Positions 1-8,556 of a stretch of DNA of 33,974 bases are shown piece by piece (positions within the stretch are counted from its first letter, which is position 1; each line of letters begins with the position of its first letter). Below the pieces are notes generated by a model. That model ran no database searches. It had not been told where the DNA came from and saw only the letters and a list, made by a program, of their open reading frames with translations. Made by a program: the position numbers and the translations under genes. Source of the stretch: a virus; the IMG/VR virus record IMGVR_UViG_3300023184_002005, positions 1 to 33,974 of that record, one strand, 5' to 3'.

Positions 1-389
1 ACCGCCCCAAAAACTCTATGCTGATTGGCGGCGGTACAACTTCCGGCCTGCGGGCCATGTCGTTGTTTTATGTTCTTGGCTGGCGACAATTTGAATTGTT
101 TGGCTACGATTCTTGCAATGATGGCGAAATGCTGCGTGTCAATGGTGATGGCCTAAAAGACGGCGACAGCTTGATTGAAGTCAGGATCGACCCTGATGGC
201 GAAACTTTCTATTGCAACACGGCAATGGCTTTGCAGGCCGAGCATTTCCAAACATATTACGACTACCTACCGGATGCGGTGTTCAACGGTCATGGGCATG
301 GACTGATCCAAGCCATCATCCGCAAAAGGGCAGAAAACATGATGGAATTAGGCGGCATCATCAATACCCAAGCGCAGCAAAATGATCGG
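1..389. repeat. Left copy of imperfect terminal direct repeat
   Basis: Bases 1-389 correspond one to one, without gaps, to 33586-33974. The first 95 bases are identical, about 6 differences fall in the next 145, and about 30 in the 110 after that. Most changes are at third codon positions. This is not an exact terminal redundancy: it reads as two alleles or two paralogues of one DUF115 gene. Confidence 0.9.
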
Positions 390-1208
390 GTTTCGTTCAT
401 TCACTTTGGCGATGTTTGGTCTGCAAGCTGGCGTTACCGCGCAAAAATACCGGCAGGCACATGGGCAAGCCTCAATGACTTGACCGCAGGCACATTGGTA
501 TTTGCCAAGCCTCAAGCGCATGAACTGATGGAAATGGCGCGGGCCAAGGCGCGTGGCGCACGGGTCATTGTGGATTTTTGCGATGACCATTTTGATTGGA
601 CGCACTACGCCGAGGCGCTGCGGATTGCCGATGTGGTGATTTGTCCGACCCAAGAAATGGCAAAGCGTATCAAAGCATTGGGCAAAGATGCCGTGGTCAT
701 TCCCGACCCGTTTGAATACGATCAGATGCCGCCACATTGCAACGGCGTGAATCTGCTGTGGTATGGGCACGCCGTCAACAAGCAAAGCCTACAGCGCATT
801 TTGCCGGACATTGAGCATTACCCGCTGCGGGTGGTGTCCAACTTTGGCGGGGCAATTCCTTGGTCGCATGAAACCATGTTGGAAGAATTTGCCCGCGCTG
901 ACATTGTGGTGATCCCCGCCACCGATACCTACAAAAGCCCAAATCGGGCAATTGAGGCAACCCGTCAAGGGTGTTTTGTAGTCGCAGAGCCGCATCCAGC
1001 ATTGGAGGGTTTTCCTGGCATTTGGATTGGCAACATCAAAGAGGGCATTGAATGGACAACACAGAAGAACGTGTCAAGCAATATCTTGGCGGCGCAACAA
1101 TTCGTGATGGAAAAATACTCGCCGCAAATAGTGATCGATGCATGGAAGACGATTACGAAACGGCCTACAACCTTGGATGCGGAAAAAAGCATTGGAACGG
1201 CTGGGTAA
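3..1208 (+). CDS. DUF115-glycosyltransferase (GT-B) fusion, 5' truncated
   Basis: The reading frame is already open at the left edge, so the N-terminus is missing. The first about 120 visible residues match the second half of a DUF115/MptE-like domain (GGGTTSGLRAM, then FGYDSCNDG). This is the fold also found in Maf flagellin glycosyltransferases. After a linker, about residues 125-390 look like a GT-B glycosyltransferase: a DFCDDH segment, VICPTQEMAKRI, VIPDPF, then the nucleotide-sugar-site region IPATDTYKSPNRAIEATRQGC. It probably transfers a sugar onto a virion or host surface glycan. The acceptor cannot be read from sequence. The incomplete domain is what the right-edge gene (33159 onward) supplies. 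If the contig is circular the joined protein would be about 544 residues. Confidence 0.8.
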   Translation, partial: RPKNSMLIGGGTTSGLRAMSLFYVLGWRQFELFGYDSCNDGEMLRVNGDGLKDGDSLIEVRIDPDGETFYCNTAMALQAEHFQTYYDYLPDAVFNGHGHGLIQAIIRKRAENMMELGGIINTQAQQNDRVSFIHFGDVWSASWRYRAKIPAGTWASLNDLTAGTLVFAKPQAHELMEMARAKARGARVIVDFCDDHFDWTHYAEALRIADVVICPTQEMAKRIKALGKDAVVIPDPFEYDQMPPHCNGVNLLWYGHAVNKQSLQRILPDIEHYPLRVVSNFGGAIPWSHETMLEEFARADIVVIPATDTYKSPNRAIEATRQGCFVVAEPHPALEGFPGIWIGNIKEGIEWTTQKNVSSNILAAQQFVMEKYSPQIVIDAWKTITKRPTTLDAEKSIGTAG

Positions 1209-1654
1209 ACGTAGACCTGTATTCCAAAACATCGGACATCAAATGCGACTTGCGTAAGCTGGAACTTGCCAGCAACTCAGCCGATGCGGTTGCCGCCATT
1301 CATGTGCTGGAGCATTTCTACGAATGGGAAGTACACGCCTTGCTGACCGAATGGATGCGTGTTCTCAAGCCAGGCGGCAAGATGATCCTTGAACTGCCGT
1401 GCATGGACAAAGTATTTGCCTACATCCACAATTGCGTGGTGCATAAAGAGCCTTTGCAACCGTTTATGGTCACCTATGCGCTATGGGGCGACCCCAAACA
1501 CAAAGACCCTGCCATGTGCCACCGGTGGGGCTGGTTTCAAAACCCGCTGCGCGATATGCTGCAATCGGTTGGCATGGAGCGCATCGAATTCTTTGACCCG
1601 CGCTATCATTTCCCGTTCCGAGACATGAGGATTGAATGCTACAAGGTGTCCTGA
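1052..1654 (+). CDS. SAM-dependent methyltransferase (class I)
   Basis: Motif I is YNLGCGKKHWNGWVNVD (about residues 39-55 from this start), the glycine-rich SAM pocket followed by the acidic residue that holds the ribose. HVLEHF and LKPGGKMILELP further on are typical Methyltransf_11 segments. It probably methylates a sugar or other small acceptor handled by the neighbouring glycosyltransferases. Start choice is uncertain. The ATG at 1052 has a GAGGG six bases upstream but overlaps the preceding gene by 157 bases. The ATG at 1142 leaves a 67-base overlap, has no clear ribosome site, and begins just before motif I. Confidence 0.85.
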   Translation: MDNTEERVKQYLGGATIRDGKILAANSDRCMEDDYETAYNLGCGKKHWNGWVNVDLYSKTSDIKCDLRKLELASNSADAVAAIHVLEHFYEWEVHALLTEWMRVLKPGGKMILELPCMDKVFAYIHNCVVHKEPLQPFMVTYALWGDPKHKDPAMCHRWGWFQNPLRDMLQSVGMERIEFFDPRYHFPFRDMRIECYKVS

Positions 1655-2370
1655 GTAACTCCGAGCGCCATGCCCAAATGTCGCAGGCACATGGGCAAAT
1701 GCTCAAAAAAAGGCCCAAATTTAATGACAAATGGGCATCCATTGTCTGCTATGGCCCAAGCCTTGCGGACACATGGAAGCTAATAAAGCGGCCTATTGTC
1801 ACGGTGTCGGGTGCACATGACTACCTTGTTAGGCGCGGAATCGTGCCGGATTTCCATGTGGACTGCGACCCAAGGGAACACAAGGCGCGGATGCTGCAAA
1901 ACCCGCAGGCCAAGACCATTTACCTGATGGCTACCGTTTGCCACCCAAAATATTGGGAAGTGCTGAAGGGCCGACAAGTGCGGTTGTGGCATCTGATCAA
2001 CGGCGATGACCTAGAAACCGTGGCTTGGGTTATGCAAAACCATCCCGAGGGCGCAAACAGCATGATTGGCGGCGGCAGTTCAGTCGGTCAGCGGGCGATG
2101 AACGTCATGGCGGCGCTTGGCTACCGGCGGTTTAACATCCACGGCATGGATTGCTCATTTACGACTGACCGCCATGCTGCGGCGCATTTGGGCAAAGAAC
2201 AAGCTAAAATTATGGTGAAAGCTGGAAATCGAGTATTTCAGACCACAAAGCAAATGCTACAGGCGGCGATTGAGATGGAACAATTCATCACAACTCAGGA
2301 TGCGGAGATCGCATTTTTCGGTGACGGGCTTATGCAAGAAACGGCACTTCAACTAAAGGAAATGGCATGA
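1636..2370 (+). CDS. Stand-alone DUF115 (MptE-like) protein
   Basis: A 244-residue protein with the same signature blocks as the two terminal DUF115 copies: CYGPSL (38-43), SGAHDYL (58-64), DCDPREHK (76-83), IGGGSSVGQRAMNVM (144-158) and HGMDCSF (169-175). It lacks the GT-B extension of the left-edge gene. The family includes archaeal 6-hydroxymethylpterin pyrophosphokinase and the core domain of Maf glycosyltransferases. In phages it keeps company with glycosyltransferases, so a role in activated-sugar chemistry or glycan transfer is the working inference. It overlaps the methyltransferase by 19 bases and is followed by ATGA coupling to the next gene. Confidence 0.78.
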   Translation: MLQGVLSNSERHAQMSQAHGQMLKKRPKFNDKWASIVCYGPSLADTWKLIKRPIVTVSGAHDYLVRRGIVPDFHVDCDPREHKARMLQNPQAKTIYLMATVCHPKYWEVLKGRQVRLWHLINGDDLETVAWVMQNHPEGANSMIGGGSSVGQRAMNVMAALGYRRFNIHGMDCSFTTDRHAAAHLGKEQAKIMVKAGNRVFQTTKQMLQAAIEMEQFITTQDAEIAFFGDGLMQETALQLKEMA

Positions 2371-2954
2371 AGAACGAAACGGCTGGATGGACAAATGAAA
2401 GTTTTATGGAAGACAACCGAGGCAAGATGGCGGTGTTTTTCCATGCTGTGCAAATCAAAAACAATTACAAATCGGACTTGGAAAAGCGCCCAATTTTTGA
2501 GGAACGCATCTATTTGAAGAAGCTGGTTCCAGGCGATTCCACGCTGGTGGTTGACCGCCCAATGCGCGAAACCGACATGGAAGAATATCCAATTGAGTGG
2601 GCGCGGTTTGAGCAAAAGAAAGAGCAAAAATCCGATGGCACTCCGATTGAGGCATGGGCAGCAATTAGCGACACGCAAAAAGCTGAATTTCGGGCGCTCA
2701 ACATCTTCACGATTGACCAGTTTGCCAAGCTGCCTGACTCCGCAGGCAACAAGATTATGGGGTTTAACGAACTTCGAGCCAAAGCTAACGCATTCATTGG
2801 CGCAGCGCAAGATAGCCAACTGATGGACAAAATCCGCGCTGAGACTGATGAAAAATTGAAGGCCCAAGAGGTTGAAATGGCTGCACTTCGTGCCATGATT
2901 GAGGAATTGACAACCAAGAAGGCTGGCAGACCTCGCAAAGAACTGGTGGAATAA
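2367..2954 (+). CDS. Hypothetical protein with C-terminal coiled coil
   Basis: I do not recognise a named family for this 195-residue protein. The N-terminal half is mixed and charged (AVFFHAVQIKNNYKSDLEKR, then a VPGDSTLVVDRPM segment). The middle, around DTQKAEFRALNIFTIDQFAKLP, resembles a short helix-hairpin segment. The last about 55 residues form a heptad-rich coiled coil ending in a basic GRPRKE tail. Its start overlaps the preceding stop as ATGA. It abuts the adaptor gene with no gap, which suggests a virion- or assembly-related role. Confidence 0.6.
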   Translation: MKNETAGWTNESFMEDNRGKMAVFFHAVQIKNNYKSDLEKRPIFEERIYLKKLVPGDSTLVVDRPMRETDMEEYPIEWARFEQKKEQKSDGTPIEAWAAISDTQKAEFRALNIFTIDQFAKLPDSAGNKIMGFNELRAKANAFIGAAQDSQLMDKIRAETDEKLKAQEVEMAALRAMIEELTTKKAGRPRKELVE

Positions 2955-3872
2955 ATGGCTTACACATTACTGCAACTGGTTGACCAAGTTTCAGGCGAAC
3001 TGGGCTTGTCCCAACCAACGGTAGTAATTGGCTCCACCAACAATCAAAGCACTCAATTTTTGGCTTTGGCGCAACGGCTAGGCAAGGACTTGGTGCGCGA
3101 ATTTGAATGGCAAAGGCTTGTTAAGGCTTATGTCTTGCAGACAACCGCCGGAATCAGCACCACCGGCACAATCACGGCAGGCTCAAAAGTCATCACGGCA
3201 ATCCCGTCTACTGCCGCTTTGGAAGTGGGCAATGTGGTCACCGGCACAGGCCAGGCTCCATACGCTGAGATTTTGACCATTGATTCGGGAACTCAAGTTA
3301 CGTTAAACACGCCGGTTGCAACTTCCACGGCGGCGGTTTCTATGACGTTTGCCAAGCAAGACTATGCGATGCCAACCGACTTTGACCGCATGATTTCGGA
3401 CACAAATTGGGATCGCACAAACCATTGGCGTAACCTTGGAACGAAAACCAGCCAAGAATGGCAATGGCTGCAAGGCGGCATCATCTCAGTTGGCCCACGG
3501 GAACGCTATCGCATATACAACAACCGCCTGCGAATTTTTCAAGCCCTGACAAGCATCTACACATTTGCGTTTGAGTACGTCAGCAATTATTGGGTGATGA
3601 GCGCAGCGGCAACGGCAGGCGACAAAAGCGCGTTTACCCTTGACACCGACACAACGGTTTTTCCCGATGACCTTATGCTGGCGGGTTTGAAATTCTATTT
3701 TCTCAAAGCTAAAAAGCTAGATTATTCCGTGGAATTGGGCGAATTTATGCGAGCGTTAAGTTACACCAAGGCGCAAGATGTGCCTGTACCGGCGCAATCT
3801 CTTGCCCCAATTGGCATGAATCCGCTGGTTGGCCCTTGGAGTGTTCAAGACGGCAATTGGCCCGCACAATAG
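2955..3872 (+). CDS. Head-tail adaptor protein (SU10/P22 gp4 type)
   Basis: The N-terminus TLLQLVDQVSGELGL...STNNQSTQFLALAQRLGKDLVREFEWQRL is the helical signature of podovirus adaptor proteins that sit below the portal ring. Residues about 66-132 are a Thr/Gly/Val-rich beta segment inserted before the conserved continuation YAMPTDFDRMISDTNWDR. The insertion looks like a small beta-sandwich decoration. The C-terminal part (FAFEYVSNYWV, FPDDLMLAGLKFYFLKAKKLDY) also fits the family. Position directly before the nozzle gene matches the assembly order portal-adaptor-nozzle. Confidence 0.82.
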   Translation: MAYTLLQLVDQVSGELGLSQPTVVIGSTNNQSTQFLALAQRLGKDLVREFEWQRLVKAYVLQTTAGISTTGTITAGSKVITAIPSTAALEVGNVVTGTGQAPYAEILTIDSGTQVTLNTPVATSTAAVSMTFAKQDYAMPTDFDRMISDTNWDRTNHWRNLGTKTSQEWQWLQGGIISVGPRERYRIYNNRLRIFQALTSIYTFAFEYVSNYWVMSAAATAGDKSAFTLDTDTTVFPDDLMLAGLKFYFLKAKKLDYSVELGEFMRALSYTKAQDVPVPAQSLAPIGMNPLVGPWSVQDGNWPAQ

Positions 3873-3880
3873 GAGATCAT

Positions 3881-4048
3881 ATGAAGCTAGATGGACTTTA
3901 TGCCAACATCCAAGCAAAGAGGGCTAGGATAGCCGCAGGATCAGGCGAGAAGATGCGTAAGCCTGGCACAGAGGGCGCACCTACCGCCAAGGCTTTCAAG
4001 GAATCTGCAAAAACTGCAAAGCCCGAGCCAAGAAAAAGCAAAAACTAA
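3881..4048 (+). CDS. Small basic hypothetical protein (55 aa)
   Basis: The ATG at 3881 follows an AGGAG at 3871-3875 with a five-base spacer, a strong ribosome site. The product begins MKLDGLYANIQAKRARI and is Lys/Arg/Ala rich with a disordered tail ending PRKSKN. Its stop overlaps the next start in TAATG. Small basic proteins of this kind recur between adaptor and nozzle genes in environmental podoviruses, but I know of no assigned function. Confidence 0.75.
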   Translation: MKLDGLYANIQAKRARIAAGSGEKMRKPGTEGAPTAKAFKESAKTAKPEPRKSKN

Positions 4049-5595
4049 TGCTTGCATCATTTGGCAGAACGCCATCAACCCAACGTAGCCAAACGGTATC
4101 TGTAGCCGCGCCCCTTGGCGGGTGGAATGCTCGCGATGCATTGGGCGCAATGGAGCCAATGGATGCGGTCACGCTGACAAACTTTTGGCCTGGCACAAAT
4201 GCGGTCATTTTGCGAAACGGCTACACCAAGTATGCCACCGGCATTACCGGAGTGGTGCAAAGTCTATTTGCTTACAGTTCGGGAACGTCCAATAAGCTAT
4301 TTGCGGTTGCCGTAGATTCAATCTACGATGTCACTGCGGGCGGTGCAGTTGGTGCGGCTTCGGTAACTGGTTTAACAAACGCTAAATGGCAATACATCAA
4401 CATTACAACCACAGGCGGTTCGTATTTGATGTGCGTCAATGGTGCGGACAAGCTGCGTACATATGACGGCTCTGCATGGCACAAAGACGGTGACGGGTCG
4501 CCTTACAACATTACTGGCGTAGACAGTGCAAATTGTGCAAACATCACATTGTTCAAAAACCGTGTTTGGTTGGTCGAAAACGGGTCGTTAAAGGCATGGT
4601 ATTTGCCCATCAATAGCATTGGCGGCGCGGCAACTGCGCTAGATATGACCAGCCTTGTCCAATTGGGCGGCTACATCATGGCAGGCATGACATGGACGCT
4701 AGATGCGGGCTACGGTGTGGACGATTACCTTGCGTTCATTACGAGCAATGGCGAAGTGGTGGTATGGCGGTTAACCGACCCTACAACGCCAAGCGGCATT
4801 TCCATGATTGGCATTTGGCAAATTGGCGCACCTATTGGGCGGCGCTGCTGGATCAAGTACGGCGGCGATTTGTTGCTAATTACCCAAGATGGGGTAATGC
4901 CAATGTCCGGCAGTTTGCAATCGTCGCGTCTTGATCCTCGGGTGTCCATTACCAATAAAATTCAATATGCGGTAAGCCAGGCGGTCAGTTCTTACGGGGC
5001 AAATTTTGGATGGAGTTTGCTTTACTACCCTAAAGAAAACCAACTGATCTTAAATGTGCCCATTGCCACAGGGCAAGAGCAACAATATGTGATGAATACT
5101 ATCACTAAAAGCTGGTGCAATTTTACCGGCTGGAGTGCCAATTGTTGGGAAATTTGGAAAGATGACCCTTATTTTGGTGGTGATGGTTACGTTGCATTAG
5201 CTTGGCAGGGCACGGTGGATGACACATCCAACATCAACGGTTTTGCTTTGCAAAGTTTTCAAAACTATGGGTCGGCAACCCAAAAACAATGCAAGATGAT
5301 TCGTTATCATTTGTTGAGCAATGGAACGCCAGCAATTTTTGGCAATGTGAACGTCGATTACAACCTTGCCGATCAAAACGCCCAGCTGACTTTTTCCCCG
5401 TCCCAATACGCAACATGGGATAACGCTTTGTGGGATTCGTCTTATTGGGGCGGCGGGTTGTCCCCTACGGCTGATTGGCAAGGTACAACGGGCATCGGAT
5501 ATTCTTTTGCGCCCACGTTAAACACCGCTACTCAGGGTATAGAATTGCAATGGGTCGCAACCGACTTGGTGTTTGAGGCTGGTGGTGTCCTTTGA
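4048..5595 (+). CDS. Tail nozzle / tail tubular protein B-like
   Basis: The 515-residue protein starts with a polar leader and then the block APLGGWNARDALGAMEPMDAVTLTNFWPGTNAVILRNGYTKY (about 23-64). This is typical of podoviral nozzle and P22 gp10-like proteins. The rest is all-beta with many Trp/Gly repeats, consistent with a propeller ring forming the tail nozzle under the adaptor. Length and position right after the adaptor support the call. The start overlaps the preceding stop by one base. Confidence 0.8.
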   Translation: MLASFGRTPSTQRSQTVSVAAPLGGWNARDALGAMEPMDAVTLTNFWPGTNAVILRNGYTKYATGITGVVQSLFAYSSGTSNKLFAVAVDSIYDVTAGGAVGAASVTGLTNAKWQYINITTTGGSYLMCVNGADKLRTYDGSAWHKDGDGSPYNITGVDSANCANITLFKNRVWLVENGSLKAWYLPINSIGGAATALDMTSLVQLGGYIMAGMTWTLDAGYGVDDYLAFITSNGEVVVWRLTDPTTPSGISMIGIWQIGAPIGRRCWIKYGGDLLLITQDGVMPMSGSLQSSRLDPRVSITNKIQYAVSQAVSSYGANFGWSLLYYPKENQLILNVPIATGQEQQYVMNTITKSWCNFTGWSANCWEIWKDDPYFGGDGYVALAWQGTVDDTSNINGFALQSFQNYGSATQKQCKMIRYHLLSNGTPAIFGNVNVDYNLADQNAQLTFSPSQYATWDNALWDSSYWGGGLSPTADWQGTTGIGYSFAPTLNTATQGIELQWVATDLVFEAGGVL

Positions 5596-6028
5596 GATCA
5601 CTTCAGACCATTCGGCAGGACATTGGACTGCAAAAAAGGTTGATGGTGGTTACTTTCAAAAGCGCAGCCAGTCTATCGGGTTGAAGAAAGACGGCGAATT
5701 TGTCGCCGGTGTCATCTACGAAAACTGGCATGGCAAGTCAATCACTTGCCACATTGCGGTCACCGGCAGAATGATCCCGGCCTATCTGTTTGCCATTTTT
5801 GACTACCCGTTTAATGTTTGCAAGGTCGGCAAAATCATTGTGCCGGTCAGCAGCGCAAACCTTACAAGCATCAGATTTGTTGAAAAAATGGGCTTTCAAG
5901 AAGAAGCGCGGATCAACAATGCGATGCCAGACGGCGATATGGTGATCTTTACCATGCCGAAGGAACGATGCAAATATTTGGAGAATCGATATGGGAAAAA
6001 GTGCACCAGCAGCGCCACCAGCACCTGA
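5585..6028 (+). CDS. GNAT-family acetyltransferase
   Basis: SANLTSIRFVEKMGFQEEARI (about residues 98-118) is the acetyl-CoA binding and C-terminal helix signature of GNAT enzymes that modify small molecules or protein N-termini. The upstream strand KVGKIIVPV fits the fold. I place the start at the GTG at 5585 (VSFEIT...), six bases after a GAGG at 5575-5578. A TTG at 5573 is an alternative. The gene overlaps the nozzle gene by about 11 bases and the next gene by 38. A GNAT inside the tail block is common in such phages. The substrate is unknown. Confidence 0.75.
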   Translation: MSFEITSDHSAGHWTAKKVDGGYFQKRSQSIGLKKDGEFVAGVIYENWHGKSITCHIAVTGRMIPAYLFAIFDYPFNVCKVGKIIVPVSSANLTSIRFVEKMGFQEEARINNAMPDGDMVIFTMPKERCKYLENRYGKKCTSSATST

Positions 6029-6881
6029 TTACGCTGGCGCTGCAAAAGAGCAAGGCGTTGCAAACGTCGAAACGGCGCGTGTTCAATCTAAGCTGAACAA
6101 CCCCAATATGTACACGCCTTATGGCAATCAATTGGTGTCGTATGAAGGTGATCAGCCGACCATTACACAGTCATTAACTCCGCAAGCGCAAAAGACGTTA
6201 AATGAACAGCAAAACGTCCAATATCAATTAGCTGCACTTGGCGGCAAAGGCGCAGGACTTGCAAGCAATGTTCTTGACAAATCTTTTAATTTTGGTGGCC
6301 CTGCTGTTCAAACTTCACTAGATTTAAGCAACATTGCCAAGATGCCGGTCAACGCTGGAACAACGGCGCAACAGGCCATTATGTCGCGCCTTGACCCATC
6401 TTTGCAAAAGCAACGCACATCTACAGAAACCAACCTTATCAACCAAGGATTGCGGCCTGGCACAGAGGCTTACGATAACGCCATTCAACTATTGGGACAA
6501 CAAGAAAACGATGCCCGCACACAAGCAGCATTGCAAGGCATAAACGTCGATATTGGCGCAAATGCTCAAGGCTACAACCAAGCCCTACAAGGCGCACAGT
6601 TTGGCAATACCGCGCAACAGCAGGCGCTTGCAGAAGCCATCCAACAACGTCAAATGCCATTGAATGAAATCACCGCATTGATGTCTGGAAGTCAGATTCA
6701 AAACCCGCAATTTGGCGCTTACCAAGGCACAAATGTGGCAACAACGCCTATTTTTGCAGCTACCCAAGCAAAAGGTCAAGCCGATCAAAACACTTATAAC
6801 CAACAAGTGGCTACTCAAAATGCAAACACCGCAGGGCTGTACAGCTTGGGTGGCGCAGCCGCTAAATATGCATTTGCGTAA
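5991..6881 (+). CDS. Putative internal virion / ejection protein A
   Basis: A Gln/Ala/Asn-rich, mostly helical 296-residue protein. It opens with MGKSAPAAPPAPDYAGAAK and then the motif SKLNNPNMYTPYGNQLV (about 33-49), frequent in podoviral genes between nozzle and ejection proteins. Segment IMSRLDPSLQKQRTSTETNL and long amphipathic Gln-rich helices follow, and the C-terminus GLYSLGGAAAKYAFA is hydrophobic. I infer a protein packaged in the head and ejected with DNA, of the same general role as T7 gp14 or P22 gp7. No enzymatic motif is visible. Confidence 0.6.
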   Translation: MGKSAPAAPPAPDYAGAAKEQGVANVETARVQSKLNNPNMYTPYGNQLVSYEGDQPTITQSLTPQAQKTLNEQQNVQYQLAALGGKGAGLASNVLDKSFNFGGPAVQTSLDLSNIAKMPVNAGTTAQQAIMSRLDPSLQKQRTSTETNLINQGLRPGTEAYDNAIQLLGQQENDARTQAALQGINVDIGANAQGYNQALQGAQFGNTAQQQALAEAIQQRQMPLNEITALMSGSQIQNPQFGAYQGTNVATTPIFAATQAKGQADQNTYNQQVATQNANTAGLYSLGGAAAKYAFA

Positions 6882-6891
6882 GGAGCTATAA

Positions 6892-8547
6892 ATGGCAACA
6901 GTCAGCTTGATTGATCCTTATTCGCAACAAGCGGAAGAAATTGCGCGGCGGCAACGCATGGCGCAAGCATTGCAAGAATCAGGATCGCAAGTTTTGCAAA
7001 TGCCCACAACGCCAGGCGTTGCAATCAGTCCTTATGCTGGATTGGCAAAAATCTTAGAAGCTGGTCTTGGTTCATATCAAGAGAAAAAAGCTCGGCAAGA
7101 TTACGCCAATTTGCAAAACGAATACCGCACAAATTACAACACGCAATTTGGCAATTTGGCACGGGCAATCTCTGCGCCTGCACAAGAAGCATTTGCCGGA
7201 CAAGAAGCCGTGCCAGGCCAAGAAGCTATTCCAGCCCAACCAGCAAAAATGGCTCCTCAAATTGAAAAAAGTTTTGGCGGTTATGGAATGCCGCGAGAAG
7301 TTGGGCAATACGAAGTTTCTCCCGCCGTGGCAGGCAAAGAAGCTGTGCCAGGCCAAGTTGCAATTCCTGCACGTCCCGCCGTGCCCGCTGGCTATATCAG
7401 CCCTGAGACGCTGCAAGGAATTGACATTCCCGAAGTCAAGCAATTGGCGATGGCTAAGTATTTGCAGCAATTTGAGCCAAATCAAGTCAAACTTGGCCCT
7501 GGAGAAAGTTTATATACGCAAACCGGCAAAGGTGGCCCGCTTACGCCATTGGTTACGGGAACAACAAAAGCTGAAAAACTTGCACCACATTGGGAAGCAA
7601 CAACCCAAGAAGTTGGTGGAAAACCTGTGGCTGGTTGGATTAACTTAAACGCCGCAGACAAAGCAGCCTCTTTTGTTGCTGGTGCAAAACCAACCGAAGT
7701 GAAAGCAGCTACGCCGCATTGGGTTGTAGGCCAAAAAGACGTAAATGGAACAACACAATTTGGTTGGTATGACTTGAATGCTGCGGATAAAGATGCATCA
7801 TTTAAAGCCGGAGCCAATCCACCGGCAGGCGAAAAATCCAATTGGAAAGAAGTTACCCGAGGCAACCAAGTGTTTTACGAAGATTTCAATGTTGCTGATG
7901 CTGCAAAACGTCAAGCTGGCGCAATTGCAAAAGAAGCCGTTAAAACGCCGCCGCATTACAGCGAAATTGAAAACAATGGACGGGTGGTTATTGTTGACCT
8001 AAGTTTGCCAGCAAAAGATCGTTTAGCTAATGCTCAAGACAAAGGGCCAATTCGCAACAACCTTGAAAAAATTGAAACAAACGACGCAAATGGTCGGCCT
8101 GTTACCCGCTATGTTGACAAAACTGAACTTGCTAAATTGGGAGACATTCCTCAGCAATACACAGGTTTGTTGCTTGAAATGGCTCAAGCTGGTCAATTGA
8201 AACCAGGTTGGGAAAGCGATCCAAGAATTGCTGGTGTTATTCGCGACAACCTTATCAATCAATCCGGCGGCATTACGCCTGCAAAATTTGCAGAACTTAG
8301 GGTTAGGATTGCAGAAGCTGCTGCAAAACTTGCTTACGAAGGTGTACCAGGATTTAGTGTTAAAGACCTTACGCCATCATTGTCTAATTTGACAACTTTG
8401 CCAAGCGGGTCATCTGCGCCCGCCGCGCCAGCAAGCGCGGCATTGCAAATGCCTAGCAATAAAAATCAATTAGTCAATGGGCAAACATACCAAACGCGCA
8501 ATGGCCCTGCTAGGTGGGATGCGGCATTAGGTCAATTTGTACAATAA
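6892..8547 (+). CDS. Putative internal virion protein B, repeat-containing
   Basis: 551 residues. The N-terminus (residues 1-95) is a Gln-rich helix. A Pro/Ala/Gln linker follows with two near copies of an EAVPGQxAIPAxPA unit. Residues about 233-385 are four degenerate repeats of about 40 residues, each beginning H/N-W/Y and carrying an N-L-A-A-D-K-like turn. The C-terminal half (LLLEMAQAGQLKPGW onward) is helical. It starts after an AGGAG-like site and sits between two other head-interior candidates. The repeats suggest beta modules lining a channel or binding DNA. This is inference. Confidence 0.6.
   Translation: MATVSLIDPYSQQAEEIARRQRMAQALQESGSQVLQMPTTPGVAISPYAGLAKILEAGLGSYQEKKARQDYANLQNEYRTNYNTQFGNLARAISAPAQEAFAGQEAVPGQEAIPAQPAKMAPQIEKSFGGYGMPREVGQYEVSPAVAGKEAVPGQVAIPARPAVPAGYISPETLQGIDIPEVKQLAMAKYLQQFEPNQVKLGPGESLYTQTGKGGPLTPLVTGTTKAEKLAPHWEATTQEVGGKPVAGWINLNAADKAASFVAGAKPTEVKAATPHWVVGQKDVNGTTQFGWYDLNAADKDASFKAGANPPAGEKSNWKEVTRGNQVFYEDFNVADAAKRQAGAIAKEAVKTPPHYSEIENNGRVVIVDLSLPAKDRLANAQDKGPIRNNLEKIETNDANGRPVTRYVDKTELAKLGDIPQQYTGLLLEMAQAGQLKPGWESDPRIAGVIRDNLINQSGGITPAKFAELRVRIAEAAAKLAYEGVPGFSVKDLTPSLSNLTTLPSGSSAPAAPASAALQMPSNKNQLVNGQTYQTRNGPARWDAALGQFVQ
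7588..8040 (+). repeat. Four degenerate 38-43-codon repeats inside internal virion protein B
   Basis: Repeat units begin near 7588, 7717, 7840 and 7954, so spacings are 129, 123 and 114 bases. Units 1 and 2 share a central block built on N-L-N-A-A-D-K-x-A-S-F-x-A-G-A. Units 3 and 4 keep only the aromatic start and the D-x-N/S-x-A-D/K core. The copies have diverged at DNA level, so this is an old protein-domain duplication. Confidence 0.7.
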
Positions 8548-8556
8548 GAGGGCAGC

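Noticed and set aside
1-389. Exact direct terminal repeat proving a complete circular genome
   Set aside because: Only 95 bases are exact and the rest diverges steadily, so completeness cannot be claimed from it.
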